Source: Bacillota bacterium
GTDB taxonomy: Bacteria; Bacillota; UBA4882; UBA8346
Reading direction: 5' to 3'
Assembly (NCBI GenBank): GCA_023394955.1
Contig: JAEWZY010000045.1
Span: 16,438 to 80,437, forward strand
Length of the DNA: 64,000 bases
The translations under genes were made by a program, and so were the position numbers. The notes under the pieces were generated by a model that did not search any database, was not told where the DNA came from, and worked only from the letters and a program-made list of their open reading frames with translations. Numbering within the stretch: position 1 is the stretch's first letter; every line of letters starts with the position of its first letter. Below, in pieces: positions 50,073 to 59,817 of this stretch.

Positions 50073-51719
50073 ATGTTGCAACCAGATCATATTGATGGCG
50101 CGTTACTAAAGGAATTAATTTCAGCCGGAACAGCCTGTCTGTATTCTCATAAAGCGCAAGTTGACGCTTTAAATGTTTTCCCGGTCCCCGACGGTGATAC
50201 CGGTACTAATATGTATCTTACTTTTCAAGCTGCGCTACGTGAATTATTAAATAACACTTCATTGCAAGTATTGGATTTACTGGAATCCGCGGCATATGGA
50301 GCTTTGATGGGAGCCCGCGGCAATAGCGGGGTTATCGTATCTCAATTTTTCAGGGGCTTTGTAAAAGCCCTTCCTAAAAAAACGGTAAATCTGACTAAGT
50401 TTGAATTAGCCGAAGGGCTTAACGGCGCATATAATTTGTGTTACCAAGCAATTAGGCAGCCGGTAGAGGGCACGATTTTAACTGTCATCCGTGAGGCGGC
50501 CGGTTTTGCCAAAGAAAACGCCAATAGGGAATCGGATATTAAGGAATACTTTAATCAAATATACCAACATGCTTGCAAAGTTCTTGCCCAGACTCCAGAG
50601 ATGTTACCCGTTTTGAAACAAGCCGGAGTAGTCGATGCCGGAGGACAAGGGCTTGTTTTTTTCTTTGAAGGCATAAACCGTCGTCTTAATGGAGAAAATG
50701 TGGATGAAACCATTTCCGATAATCTACTTAATGAATCTCAAAAAATTAGTGTCACTCCCTACACCGACGGTGAACTTCTGGCTGACGGCGTGATTAATTT
50801 TCAATATTGCACCGAATTTATATTAAAAGGAAAGCAACTTGATCTTGAATATATCAAAAATAATCTTAGCCCGCACGGGGATTGTTTATTGGTGGTCGGT
50901 GATGAAAACACGGCCAAGATTCATCTGCACACTAATAATCCCGGTATTGTCTTAGATTTTGCGGTCCGGTTCGGCGATATGTATGAGATTCAAATCCATA
51001 ATATGGTAGAACAAAGCCAACAAAGACTGGCGAAATTATCCGAAGAAGCCGCGGCTAATTCTAAACATGGGATTGTTGCTGTAGCTATGGGAGACGGCTT
51101 AGAACGTATCTTTCGGAGTCTAGGAGTCCAGGTCGTTGTTAACGGCGGACAAACTATGAACCCGAGTATTGAGGATTTGGCCAAGGCTGCATCAAGTGTT
51201 AATGCTTCTCAAATAATAATCTTACCCAATAATAAAAATATCATATTAACCGCCAATCACGTTCAGGATTTACTTCCGGAACGCCAAGTGAAGGTGGTCC
51301 CAACCCATAGTGTTCCTGAAGGTTTGGCAGCATTATTAAATTATTCCGAAGACCGTAATTTGGAAGAAAACGTGCAACAGATGGCGGAAAAATCCCAAGC
51401 GGTTTTAACCGGGGAAGTAACATATGCCATTCGTAGTGTCAAATTAGGCGAAATGGATATTAAGGAAGGAGAGATTATCGGATTACTGGACGGGGAGATT
51501 GTAACCCATGGCGTAACACCGGAGCAAGTTTTGGAAGCGGCGTTACAAAAGACGCCTCGAGTTAATAGTAGTCTGATCTCAATTTATTATGGTTGTGATG
51601 TTACTTCATTGCTGGCCCAAGATTTATTGAACCGATTGGAGAAGGCTTATCCGGGAGCTGAATTTGAGTTGTATTATGGAGGCCAACCACTATATTATTA
51701 TTTATTTTCAATTGAATAA
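50073..51719 (+). CDS. fakA: Fatty acid kinase FakA-like protein (YloV)
   Basis: A 548-residue protein. The N-terminal DAK-like domain carries VPDGDTGTNMYLT (about 37-49) and GARGNSGVIVSQFFRG (about 85-100); the GGQGL stretch near 190 marks the linker to the middle and C-terminal DegV-like domains (about 235-548). FakA phosphorylates fatty acids bound by DegV-type FakB proteins. A DegV gene lies 12 bases downstream, so the pair probably acts together. Confidence 0.88.
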   Translation: MLQPDHIDGALLKELISAGTACLYSHKAQVDALNVFPVPDGDTGTNMYLTFQAALRELLNNTSLQVLDLLESAAYGALMGARGNSGVIVSQFFRGFVKALPKKTVNLTKFELAEGLNGAYNLCYQAIRQPVEGTILTVIREAAGFAKENANRESDIKEYFNQIYQHACKVLAQTPEMLPVLKQAGVVDAGGQGLVFFFEGINRRLNGENVDETISDNLLNESQKISVTPYTDGELLADGVINFQYCTEFILKGKQLDLEYIKNNLSPHGDCLLVVGDENTAKIHLHTNNPGIVLDFAVRFGDMYEIQIHNMVEQSQQRLAKLSEEAAANSKHGIVAVAMGDGLERIFRSLGVQVVVNGGQTMNPSIEDLAKAASSVNASQIIILPNNKNIILTANHVQDLLPERQVKVVPTHSVPEGLAALLNYSEDRNLEENVQQMAEKSQAVLTGEVTYAIRSVKLGEMDIKEGEIIGLLDGEIVTHGVTPEQVLEAALQKTPRVNSSLISIYYGCDVTSLLAQDLLNRLEKAYPGAEFELYYGGQPLYYYLFSIE

Positions 51720-51731
51720 GGGGGACCTATT

Positions 51732-52577
51732 TTGGCTGTAAGAATAGTCACCGACAGTACAGCGGATTTGCCGGAAAGAATAATTTCCCAATATGGAATT
51801 GGCGTTGTCCCGTTGAATGTCCACTTTGGGGAAGAAGTATATAAAGATGGTATCGATATTTGGAGTGAGGAATTTTATAATAGAATACGCAATGAACCAA
51901 TACTACCGAATACATCGCAACCGGCGCCAGGTGAATTTTTAAAAGTTTATCAGAAAATTGCAAAACCTGGGGATACTATCATATCGATTCATATTTCCCG
52001 CAAGATGAGCGGAACAGCTGATTCAGCCCAATTGGCTGCGGAAATGATAGGCGCTGATTACCAGATCCGGATAGTCGATTCGCAACATGTTACCATGAGC
52101 TTAGGTGTTTTAGTTTTACAAGCAGCTAAGGCAGCCCAAGCCGGAGAATCAGCTGATGTGATAATTGCTAAATTAGCTAAATGGAAAGAAGAGATTTCGA
52201 TCTTTTTTACTATTAAAAGCCTGGAGTATTTACACCGCACTGGTAGAATCGGTAAAGCATCGGTTTTGATGGGAAGTTTGTTGAATATTAAGCCGATTCT
52301 TTCAATCGAAGATGGGTTAATCGTACCTAATGAAAAAACCAGAGGTAATTTCCAAAAGGTTGCTGAGCTTATGGTGGAAAAGATCATCCAACGTTATGGC
52401 AATCAACCTTTGGTAGTAGGTATTATTCATACTGAACTACCGGATGAGGTGGTTATTTTGGAGCGATTAGCTAAAAATAATCTTAATATTTTGGAAACGG
52501 TGATTAATTTGGCAGGACCAATTGTAGGAACTCATGCCGGCCCCAGTGCAATCGGGATAATCGCTCTTCAGGCATGA
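51732..52577 (+). CDS. DegV/FakB-type fatty acid-binding protein
   Basis: A 281-residue DegV-fold protein: VRIVTDSTADLPERI, TSQPAPGEFL, ISIHISRKMSGTADSAQLAA and LEYLHRTGRIGKASVLMGSLLNIKPIL (quoted in part: EYLHRTGRIGKAS). Family members bind a fatty acid chain and present it to FakA. TTG start with GGGGGA upstream; ends overlapping rsmD by four bases. Confidence 0.9.
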   Translation: MAVRIVTDSTADLPERIISQYGIGVVPLNVHFGEEVYKDGIDIWSEEFYNRIRNEPILPNTSQPAPGEFLKVYQKIAKPGDTIISIHISRKMSGTADSAQLAAEMIGADYQIRIVDSQHVTMSLGVLVLQAAKAAQAGESADVIIAKLAKWKEEISIFFTIKSLEYLHRTGRIGKASVLMGSLLNIKPILSIEDGLIVPNEKTRGNFQKVAELMVEKIIQRYGNQPLVVGIIHTELPDEVVILERLAKNNLNILETVINLAGPIVGTHAGPSAIGIIALQA

Positions 52578-53116
52578 GAGTTGTTGCCGGCAAGCACCGC
52601 GGACGAACCTTGAAAAGCCCGAAACATGCAGGGGTTCGTCCTACCGCTGATCGCATCAAAGAAGCGATGTTTAATATTTTAAGCGCTAGGATACAAGGCG
52701 CCGTTTTTTTGGATCTTTTTGCCGGGACTGGCGGTATTGGAATCGAAGCACTTAGCCGGGGCGCGGAGCGCGTTGTTTTCGTCGATCAAAATTTTCTTAG
52801 TGTTAAATTAATCCGTCAAAACCTCCAGTTCTTGCGTTCTGATGAAGAAGTCCGTGTTATCCATCTTTCTTTTGAAAGAGCTATCGATTTATTAACTAAA
52901 GAAAATACCCGGTTCGACCTGATATTTTTAGATCCGCCATTTGAAGAGGATATCCTAACTGAAGCAATTCAAAGAATACTTGACCGGAATTTAATAAAAG
53001 ACGAAGGGATCATCATTGCCGAACATCCCCGTAAGTTGGTTTTGAATATTCCGGAGCTTCAGAGTGAAACCCGCAATTATGGAGATATCGGCTTGACTTT
53101 TATTAATAAAAGATGA
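52574..53116 (+). CDS. rsmD: 16S rRNA (guanine966-N2)-methyltransferase
   Basis: 180 residues with RVVAGKHRGRTL at the start, motif I FLDLFAGTGGIGIEALSRGA (about 43-62) and motif IV LIFLDPPFEED (about 114-124). Methylates G966 of 16S rRNA. Position upstream of coaD is conserved in Firmicutes. Confidence 0.93.
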   Translation: MRVVAGKHRGRTLKSPKHAGVRPTADRIKEAMFNILSARIQGAVFLDLFAGTGGIGIEALSRGAERVVFVDQNFLSVKLIRQNLQFLRSDEEVRVIHLSFERAIDLLTKENTRFDLIFLDPPFEEDILTEAIQRILDRNLIKDEGIIIAEHPRKLVLNIPELQSETRNYGDIGLTFINKR

Positions 53117-53256
53117 TAAAGTAAAAAAACCGTTCGATTGAATTTTATAAATAGATGCAAGCTGGATTAAAGTACACCCGGCCTGTTTTAGAACGATGTT
53201 GGACGGCATCTATAATTCTAAGATTTTACGATATTTTGACAAGGATGCGGAGTAGA

Positions 53257-53751
53257 ATGAAATTAAAAGCTGTCTGTCCCGGAAGTTTCGATCCAATTAC
53301 CAATGGGCATTTAGATATTGTAGAACGCGCCGCGCAACTATTTCCCAGCGTAGTAGTTGGAGTACTTGAAAATCCGAGCAAAAAGCCGCTTTTTTCCCTT
53401 GAGGAAAGGGTCAATCTGATTCGGACCGCCGTTCAACATCTGGAAAATGTTGAAGTAGAGTGTTTTAGCGGTTTATTAATTGATTTTACCAGAAGGGTAG
53501 GTAGCAATTTAATTGTCAAAGGTTTACGGGCGATCTCCGATTTTGAAATCGAATTTCAAATGGCCCTGAATAATAAACGGATGTCTCCCGAGATTGAAAC
53601 GATCTTTATGATGACTAAGAATGAATATTCTTACTTAAGTTCAAGTATGGTTAAGGAGATTATTCAGTTCGAAGGTGATATTAGCGGCTTAGTCCCTCCC
53701 ATTGTCGAAACCGCTCTTAAGAAAAAATACGGACTTAGCGCAGGAGAATAA
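53257..53751 (+). CDS. coaD: Phosphopantetheine adenylyltransferase
   Basis: 164 residues: AVCPGSFDPITNGHLDIVERA with the nucleotidyltransferase HxGH-type site, FSGLLIDFT, IVKGLRAISDFEIEFQMALNN and YSYLSSSMVKEI. Makes dephospho-CoA from phosphopantetheine and ATP. ATG 53257 follows GGAG by five bases. Confidence 0.95.
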   Translation: MKLKAVCPGSFDPITNGHLDIVERAAQLFPSVVVGVLENPSKKPLFSLEERVNLIRTAVQHLENVEVECFSGLLIDFTRRVGSNLIVKGLRAISDFEIEFQMALNNKRMSPEIETIFMMTKNEYSYLSSSMVKEIIQFEGDISGLVPPIVETALKKKYGLSAGE

Positions 53752-53752
53752 A

Positions 53753-54199
53753 ATGCCAAAGTCAAATCTGATTTTACTATTAGACCATTTGGAAAAACTG
53801 TCGGCTAATAATTTTTCCATCGTTGGAAAAGTATTAATCGACAAAGATGAATTAGATGAATTGATACATAAAATGAGGATTGCTCTACCGGAGGAGATCA
53901 AGGAAGCGGAATGGGTCAGCCGTGAGAAGGAAAAATATCTGGACCAAGCTCAAGAAGAAGCCAAACGGATCTTAAGAGAAGCCGAAGTCTATGTTGATAG
54001 AATGGTTCGTGAGGATCAGATAACTACAAGGGCTGAGGAAGAGGCTAGGAAAATTATTGCCGAAGCTAAAAAAAACGCTACTCATATCGAGGCCGACGCC
54101 ATGCAATACGCTAATTCCATATTAGAACAGCTGGAAGAGAGTTTAGAAAGGACAATTAGAATTGTCCGTAAAGGTAGGGAAGAACTGATCCATAAATAA
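53753..54199 (+). CDS. Coiled-coil protein, ATP-synthase-subunit-like
   Basis: About 148 residues, mostly helix and charged, with a long coiled-coil stretch (about 60-145: REKEKYLDQAQEEAKRIL and RAEEEARKIIAEAKKNATHI). Often annotated as ATP synthase subunit or DivIVA-like because of its composition; no real family function is known. The gene follows coaD by one base, a common arrangement in Clostridia, so a role near CoA or envelope functions is only a guess. Confidence 0.72.
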   Translation: MPKSNLILLLDHLEKLSANNFSIVGKVLIDKDELDELIHKMRIALPEEIKEAEWVSREKEKYLDQAQEEAKRILREAEVYVDRMVREDQITTRAEEEARKIIAEAKKNATHIEADAMQYANSILEQLEESLERTIRIVRKGREELIHK

Positions 54200-54262
54200 C
54201 TAATATTTATGGATCAGTTGATATGAAATAGAAAGGCCGCTATCCGGTAGCTCGGCTTTTTT
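54184..54262 (+). terminator. Two hairpins and terminator after the coiled-coil gene
   Basis: ACTGATCCATAAA (from about 54184) pairs with TTTATGGATCAGT (to about 54220), overlapping the stop codon. A second stem, GCCGCTA with TAGCTCGGC (about 54236-54256), runs into TTTTTTT and is the likely terminator. Confidence 0.7.
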
Positions 54263-54386
54263 TCATGATTATTCTATGAAAACAGCTTAGTCAAAGAATG
54301 GGAAGACAGATGAAAGAAACCGGAAGTTAGAGTGTGAAATTTAAGGGTGTTAACTTGATAATTATAGATTCATGGAGAGAAGAAGA

Positions 54387-55082
54387 ATGGTAAAAGGGAT
54401 TGCCATCGCCCTTGACGGCCCGGCAGGATCGGGAAAGAGTACAATTGCAAGAGCGGTAGCTTTAAAATTCAATTATATTTATATTGACACCGGAGCGATG
54501 TATCGGGCGATTACCTTGAAAGCCCTTCAAAGTAAAATACCGATTGATAATAAGCTTGAATTGACTCAATTGGCGCAGAACACCTCAATCCGTTTAAAAT
54601 ATATTGAAATCGACGGTCATTCACAACTAGGGGTAATGATGGATGGGAACGATGTCGGCGAGGCCATTCGGAGCTTGGAGGTGACCAACAATGTTTCGGC
54701 GGTTTCCGCTGTGGCAGGGGTCAGGGAGGCGCTGGTCAAACTCCAAAGGGATATGGCTCGTGAGGGCGGCGTAGTAATGGATGGCCGGGATATCGGCACC
54801 GTGGTCCTGCCGGATGCGGAATTGAAAATTTTTCTCACTGCGTCGGTTAAGGAACGCAGTAAAAGGCGTTGGCTGGAGCTGAAAGCTAAAGGAGTCGAAG
54901 TTAATTTGGATGAGTTGGAAGAACAAATCCAAAAAAGGGATGAATTAGATAGCAATCGCAAAATCGACCCCTTAAGACAAGCGGAAGACGCTGTTTTAAT
55001 TGATACTACTACTTTGAACATTGCCGAAGTGACTGACCGGATAGTGGAATTGGCCATAATTAAAGGAGCAATTGTTCAGTGA
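54387..55082 (+). CDS. cmk: Cytidylate kinase
   Basis: About 231 residues: IAIALDGPAGSGKSTIARAVA with the P-loop (about 5-25; quoted in part), YIDTGAMYRAIT, the CMP-binding NNVSAVSAVAGVRE, DGRDIGTVVLPDA and RRWLELKAKG. Phosphorylates CMP and dCMP. ATG 54387 is the better start. Followed by ispH and rpsA, an order often seen in Clostridia. Confidence 0.95.
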   Translation: MVKGIAIALDGPAGSGKSTIARAVALKFNYIYIDTGAMYRAITLKALQSKIPIDNKLELTQLAQNTSIRLKYIEIDGHSQLGVMMDGNDVGEAIRSLEVTNNVSAVSAVAGVREALVKLQRDMAREGGVVMDGRDIGTVVLPDAELKIFLTASVKERSKRRWLELKAKGVEVNLDELEEQIQKRDELDSNRKIDPLRQAEDAVLIDTTTLNIAEVTDRIVELAIIKGAIVQ

Positions 55083-55101
55083 ATCGTAAAAGAGGTTTTA
55101 A

Positions 55102-55956
55102 ATGGAAATTTTGGTCGCAAAGACGGCGGGATTTTGTTTTGGAGTCCGCCGTGCTATGGAAATGGTAGAAAACGCTTTGAATGAAGGAGAAAGGCCGTTA
55201 TATAGTTTAGGCCCATTAATCCATAATCCTCGGGTTGTAAAAGAGTTGGAAGAAGAAGGTTTGCAAACGATTGATTCCCTCTCGCAGGTCCCGGACGGCC
55301 GGGTGGTGATTCGGTCTCATGGGGTAGGGCCGAGTGTTTATCAAAGGGCGCGGGAGCAAAAGTTAGAGATGATCGACGCTACCTGTCCCTTTGTGAAAAA
55401 TGTCCAACAATTAGCTGTTTTTTTGCGTGCCGAGGGTTATCAAGTATTAATTATCGGTGAACCGGCTCACGCCGAGGTGAAGGGGGTCCTGGATTCCGTC
55501 GCTGGCGAGGCCGTGGTGATTGAAAATAGTATGAATTTGGATACTAGTGTAATCCAACCTAAAGTAGGGATTATCAGCCAAACGACGCAGGATCTCGTTA
55601 ATTTCCAGCAAATTACCAACGTGGTTATTTCCTGCGCCAAAGAGATTAGGATTTATAATACGATTTGTTTAGCCACTTCCCAAAGACAACAGGAAGTTGC
55701 GGAACTCAGTCGTCAGGTCGATTTAATGATCGTAGTCGGTGGTAAAAACTCCGCCAACACCTCCCGTTTATCTGAAATTAGCCGGATGAACGGGACGACC
55801 ACTTATCAACTGGAATCAAACCAAGAAATTGACGAAGCTTGGTTCCAGGGAATTGGAAGAGTAGGAATTACTGCAGGGGCTTCTACTCCTGATCAGCAAA
55901 TACAAGAAATTATTCAAAAATTGACTTATTTAGGGGGTAAAATAGTTAATGAGTGA
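55102..55956 (+). CDS. ispH: 4-hydroxy-3-methylbut-2-enyl diphosphate reductase
   Basis: 284 residues. The cluster-binding cysteines lie in KTAGFCFGVRRA (about residue 12), DATCPFVKNV (about 96) and NTICLATSQRQ (about 193); the substrate-site residues include GPLIHNP and SHGVGP. Last step of the non-mevalonate isoprenoid pathway. It overlaps rpsA by eight bases; in some Clostridia the two are fused into one protein. Confidence 0.96.
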   Translation: MEILVAKTAGFCFGVRRAMEMVENALNEGERPLYSLGPLIHNPRVVKELEEEGLQTIDSLSQVPDGRVVIRSHGVGPSVYQRAREQKLEMIDATCPFVKNVQQLAVFLRAEGYQVLIIGEPAHAEVKGVLDSVAGEAVVIENSMNLDTSVIQPKVGIISQTTQDLVNFQQITNVVISCAKEIRIYNTICLATSQRQQEVAELSRQVDLMIVVGGKNSANTSRLSEISRMNGTTTYQLESNQEIDEAWFQGIGRVGITAGASTPDQQIQEIIQKLTYLGGKIVNE

Positions 55957-57145
55957 GACAAAAAACCAAATTGATATGGAGAATGAGGTTTCGGTCCCGA
56001 TGGAGGAAGCGATAAAAATCGCCGAGGAACGTTTAGTTCATCTTGAATCAGGCCAAATTATCGAAGCTAAAGTAGTTTTAGTCCGAGATGACGCGGTGTT
56101 TGTTGATATTGGCGGCAAATCGGATTATACCATACCGCTGGCCGAACTTTCGGTTACCCCGGTTACATCTGCCAGGGAAGTGGTCAATAGCGGAGATCTA
56201 ATTAAGGTTATGGTTACTAGAAGCGGTGATGACGAAAAAATCCTACTTTCGAAGCGACGCGCTGAAGAAGAACGGGTTTGGCTAGATTTGAAAGAAGTAT
56301 TCGATACCCAAAGGTTGGTCTCGGGTTCTGTGACCGCAGTGGTTAAAGGCGGCTTGAATGTGTCTCTAAACGGAATAAGAGCATTTATGCCTGCTTCCCA
56401 TGCTACGCTGGGCCAGTCAAAAAATTTGGAACCACTGGTGGGACAGACTTTTGATTTGAAACTTTTAGAACTGGATCTCGATAAAAAGCGGGTACTGGTT
56501 TCGCGTAAAAGTATTTTAGAGGAAGAACGCCAAAAAATCGAGACGGAATTCTTTCAAAATATTAAAGATGGGGAACGCAGAAGAGGCAAAGTATCTCGGA
56601 TTACCAACTTTGGCGCCTTCGTCAATTTAGGTTCAGGGATTGAAGGCTTGATTCATATTTCCGAGTTGAGTTGGAACCGGGTTAAACACGCCGGTGAACT
56701 TCTAAAGGAAGGTGACGAGGTAGAGGTATTAGTTACCAAGGTAGACCCGGCTGCTAAACGGTTATCCCTTTCTCTGAAACAGATTGAAGAGCATCCCTGG
56801 TATCGGGCTGTTAAAAACTTTATTGAAGGCCAGGTATATCCAGGAACAGTGGTCCGTTTGGAATCTTTCGGGGCATTCATCCGTTTAGTTCCCGGAGTTG
56901 AAGGGTTGGCTCATATATCTCAATTGGCGGAAAAACGAATTAATAACCCGGAAGAGGTCTTAAGTGTCGGTCAAGAAGTCCAGGCAAAAATTTTAAAGAT
57001 TGATCAGTCTAATCGAAAAATAGCTTTAAGTTTGAAACAAGTAACCACCGACCAAGAAGAAGAACAGATCAATGAATTTTTAGAACAACAAGAAGATCAG
57101 CCTTTTGTTCAAAGTTTGGGCGATTTTTTAAAAGACAGGCAATAG
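55949..57145 (+). CDS. rpsA: 30S ribosomal protein S1 (four S1 domains)
   Basis: 398 residues with four S1 motifs: GQIIEAKVVLVRDDAVFVDIG, RLVSGSVTAVVKGGLNVSL, GERRRGKVSRITNFGAFV, and VYPGTVVRLESFGAFIRLVP. Four domains are usual for Firmicute S1 rather than the six of Gammaproteobacteria. Binds mRNA at the ribosome. Confidence 0.92.
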   Translation: MSETKNQIDMENEVSVPMEEAIKIAEERLVHLESGQIIEAKVVLVRDDAVFVDIGGKSDYTIPLAELSVTPVTSAREVVNSGDLIKVMVTRSGDDEKILLSKRRAEEERVWLDLKEVFDTQRLVSGSVTAVVKGGLNVSLNGIRAFMPASHATLGQSKNLEPLVGQTFDLKLLELDLDKKRVLVSRKSILEEERQKIETEFFQNIKDGERRRGKVSRITNFGAFVNLGSGIEGLIHISELSWNRVKHAGELLKEGDEVEVLVTKVDPAAKRLSLSLKQIEEHPWYRAVKNFIEGQVYPGTVVRLESFGAFIRLVPGVEGLAHISQLAEKRINNPEEVLSVGQEVQAKILKIDQSNRKIALSLKQVTTDQEEEQINEFLEQQEDQPFVQSLGDFLKDRQ

Positions 57146-57563
57146 GCTAAAGCCAAGAATAGCGCCGGTTATGCCCTCGACAGCTCAATTTTGCCTAACA
57201 GCGATAACTAGCGACTACTGACGGACCAGATATTGACAATAATATTAATAACTACTTGTTGGATATCACCTTTCCCACTAAGCCGGGAGAGGTTTTTTAT
57301 TAGCCGGTAAATTCGTGGTAACAAAGGAATTCAACTAAATTTATTCATGGGGATTCATACGAAAAATCCTGATAAAAACTGCTTTTAAAGCATTAATCCG
57401 CGTTACTATTACCTTTTGAATCATGCCTCTTGCCTAATTATGGTCAGCATAGAGAGTATTACCCCAGGAAAATCTATTCTTAACATCAGCATTTGCATTT
57501 CAACGAGGAAGATGGTTAGCTAAATGTTCCAACGTAAAATGTTATGTTAAAGGGGGTAGAAAC
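57146..57563 (+). terminator. Intergenic region with rpsA terminator
   Basis: CCTTTCCC (57269-57276) pairs with GGGAGAGG (57285-57292), loop of eight, then TTTTTT, a convincing terminator about 125 bases after rpsA. The remaining bases up to 57563 show no gene; a ribosome site AAAGGGGG precedes the next ATG. Confidence 0.7.
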
Positions 57564-58244
57564 ATGGCCGGAGTTGTTTTACTGATTGGAGTCAGCATTT
57601 TGATTTTCTTAGGTTTAGCCCACCGGGTCCTCGATCGGCTCTATTTAAGCGACCGAGGTGGGTTATTATTGATCGGCGCCCTAATCGCCGGAAGTTTTAT
57701 CGACATTCCAATTTGGCGCAATCCAGCGGTTACTTTGAATGTTGGAGGAGCAGTAATCCCATTGCTGTTGGCGATTTACGTATTAAGCAAAGCTGGGTCG
57801 GGCAAGGAAGTAACCCGCTCAATTATTGGAATTGTCTTAACCACCGGGGTCCTCTATGGAGTAAGCAAAATTTACAGTTTTGACACGGCCCGCGGTTTAA
57901 TTGAACCACAGTATTTGTGGGCGATTATTTCAGCGGTAATCGCTTATCTGGCCGGGCGTTCCCGCCGGTTGGCGTTTATAATCGCCACTTTGGGGCTGTT
58001 AACATTAGACATTGTTCATATTGTCGAGGTCGGCTTGGGAGGCTATAATGCCCCGACCAGGATCGGCGGCGCCGGCGCCTTCGATACTATCGTGGTGGCA
58101 GGTGTTTTAGGGGTCTTGCTCACCGAATTAATTGGGGAAAGTCGGGAGGCGCTTCAGGGCGGTCCCGCGGAGGAAGGCCATTCCCCCGAATTGATCCGGG
58201 CTTTGGACCACCCGGATGGGACTGGAAAGGAGGATGACCGTTGA
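57564..58244 (+). CDS. DUF1614 family membrane protein
   Basis: A 226-residue membrane protein with about seven hydrophobic segments, then a hydrophilic tail. Segments LYLSDRGGLLLIGALIAGSFIDIPIW (quoted in part: GGLLLIGALIAGSFIDIP), NVGGAVIPLLLAIYVLS and GGAGAFDTIVVAGVLGVLL fit DUF1614. Function unknown. Its stop overlaps the SpoIIP-type gene, so it is in the sporulation operon. Confidence 0.8.
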   Translation: MAGVVLLIGVSILIFLGLAHRVLDRLYLSDRGGLLLIGALIAGSFIDIPIWRNPAVTLNVGGAVIPLLLAIYVLSKAGSGKEVTRSIIGIVLTTGVLYGVSKIYSFDTARGLIEPQYLWAIISAVIAYLAGRSRRLAFIIATLGLLTLDIVHIVEVGLGGYNAPTRIGGAGAFDTIVVAGVLGVLLTELIGESREALQGGPAEEGHSPELIRALDHPDGTGKEDDR

Positions 58245-59341
58245 TGAAGCGATGTGTTTCAATATTAATCATAATGATTTTGATGATAATCGGAATGGAA
58301 AACGTTCGGGCGGAAATGGAACTCGAGGGCAAGTATGTAACTTTGAAGGATGATAAGGGAAAGGTAATCGTTCGAACTGCCCATCAAGTTTCAATCGGAG
58401 ATGAGTATCTGACTAGCAATAATGAACTCTATCGGGTAGTTCGGGTTAAAGACGAAACAGCGGCGGCTAAGCTAGTCAGGAAAGAGCGGTTGGAAGCGGA
58501 GAGCGGGACTGGTTTTCAGGCTTTAATAAAAAATCTTTCACAAATGAGAGCCGAAGTCAAAGGCAGAGGACCGATCGCTATTTATCATACTCATTCCGAT
58601 GAATCTTACGTCCCTACTGATGGAAAGTCCAGTCAAAAAGGGAGTGGAGGAATCATTAAGGTAGGAGAGGCGTTAGCTAAGGCCTTTGAACGGAATGGAG
58701 TTCCGGTGGTCCATGATAAAAGCGCCCATGATCCTCATGACGCTTTGGCATATGATCGTTCGCGGCGAACCGCGGCCCAATTATTAAAACAACGGCCTGC
58801 TTGTATTTTGGACATCCATCGGGATGCAGTGCCCCGGGAAGAGTATTCCAAAATTATCAACGGTAAAGGCGTAACCAAAGTCCAGTTAGTAGTCGGAAGG
58901 GAGAACCCCAACTTTCAGGCAAATAATGATTTTGCCAAGCAAGTCAAGGCAATAGTCGACCAGAAACATCCCGGTTTTATCAAAGGCATTTTTTACGGTA
59001 CCGGAAAATATAACCAGGACTTAGGACCTAGGACGCTACTCCTGGAATTCGGCGCTCATACTAATAACCGGGAGTCGGCGGAGAGGGGAGCGGCCATCTT
59101 TGCCGACGCCGCTAGTAGTGTGCTTTACGGCGCCGCGGGAGCCGGATTTGTTAACCGAGGTAGCTTGCGGAGTCTCTTTTGGATTATTGCGGCGGTTGTA
59201 GGTGGGATTGGTTTGTTTTTACTCATTAACCGGGGAGGTTTGAAAGACATCGGAAAAGAGTTTACCGGCGCAGTAGGTGAAGAACGATTGGAACCGGAGG
59301 ATGAATTTAATGAAAACAAAGATAATAAGGATGTTCCTTGA
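58241..59341 (+). CDS. spoIIP: SpoIIP-type peptidoglycan hydrolase
   Basis: 366 residues. A signal or anchor segment (about 5-24), then the SpoIIP catalytic domain with IAIYHTHSDESYVP (about 107-120), GGIIKVGEALAKAFERNGV, ILDIHRDAVPREEY (about 188-201) and LLLEFGAHTNNRE; a C-terminal membrane segment (about 310-327) is present. SpoIIP, with SpoIID and SpoIIM, drives engulfment of the forespore. The start overlaps the DUF1614 gene. Confidence 0.92.
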   Translation: MMKRCVSILIIMILMIIGMENVRAEMELEGKYVTLKDDKGKVIVRTAHQVSIGDEYLTSNNELYRVVRVKDETAAAKLVRKERLEAESGTGFQALIKNLSQMRAEVKGRGPIAIYHTHSDESYVPTDGKSSQKGSGGIIKVGEALAKAFERNGVPVVHDKSAHDPHDALAYDRSRRTAAQLLKQRPACILDIHRDAVPREEYSKIINGKGVTKVQLVVGRENPNFQANNDFAKQVKAIVDQKHPGFIKGIFYGTGKYNQDLGPRTLLLEFGAHTNNRESAERGAAIFADAASSVLYGAAGAGFVNRGSLRSLFWIIAAVVGGIGLFLLINRGGLKDIGKEFTGAVGEERLEPEDEFNENKDNKDVP

Positions 59342-59817
59342 GGATAGTCTATCATTGTTATGGGGGCGCCCATGCTTCGCCGACAGCCGCCGCCATCCAT
59401 TTGGGGATTTTACCCACTGACCGCAGGCCGACTTTTACGGAATTGCTTAAAGTTCCTCGTTTTGATTCAATTCGCGGTTGGGAACATGGAAAGTTGTTTC
59501 TAGTCGGCGTGGATCACGCCGGCAACGAAGTTTATACAATGGGTCGAAGAAACTCCGCTGGTTTAGTTATCAGATTGATTACAGAATTTACGCGTTTATG
59601 CGGTGGTAACCCGGAAGAATACTATTTTGTGAACTGTGTCCAATTATTAAATCCATTTATGGTGACCGGAGGTTATTCTTCCCGGGCCCTCGGTTTGGTT
59701 GGCCTTGGAAGGCCCATCGTAGCCTTTGGGACCATTCTCTCATTTTCAATTTTAGTTCGAATTGTGCAACGGACCATTAAAGAAGTTCAAACTATTAATG
59801 CGGCCAATAAAGGATGA
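59338..59817 (+). CDS. DUF3189 protein, copy 1
   Basis: 159 residues, TTG start that overlaps the preceding stop. DUF3189 features are MRIVYHCYGGAHASPTAAAI, LPTDRRPTF, VGVDHAGNEVYTMG and GGYSSRALGLVGLGRP. Function unknown; the family occurs in sporeformers. Pairs with a second copy directly downstream. Confidence 0.85.
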   Translation: MRIVYHCYGGAHASPTAAAIHLGILPTDRRPTFTELLKVPRFDSIRGWEHGKLFLVGVDHAGNEVYTMGRRNSAGLVIRLITEFTRLCGGNPEEYYFVNCVQLLNPFMVTGGYSSRALGLVGLGRPIVAFGTILSFSILVRIVQRTIKEVQTINAANKG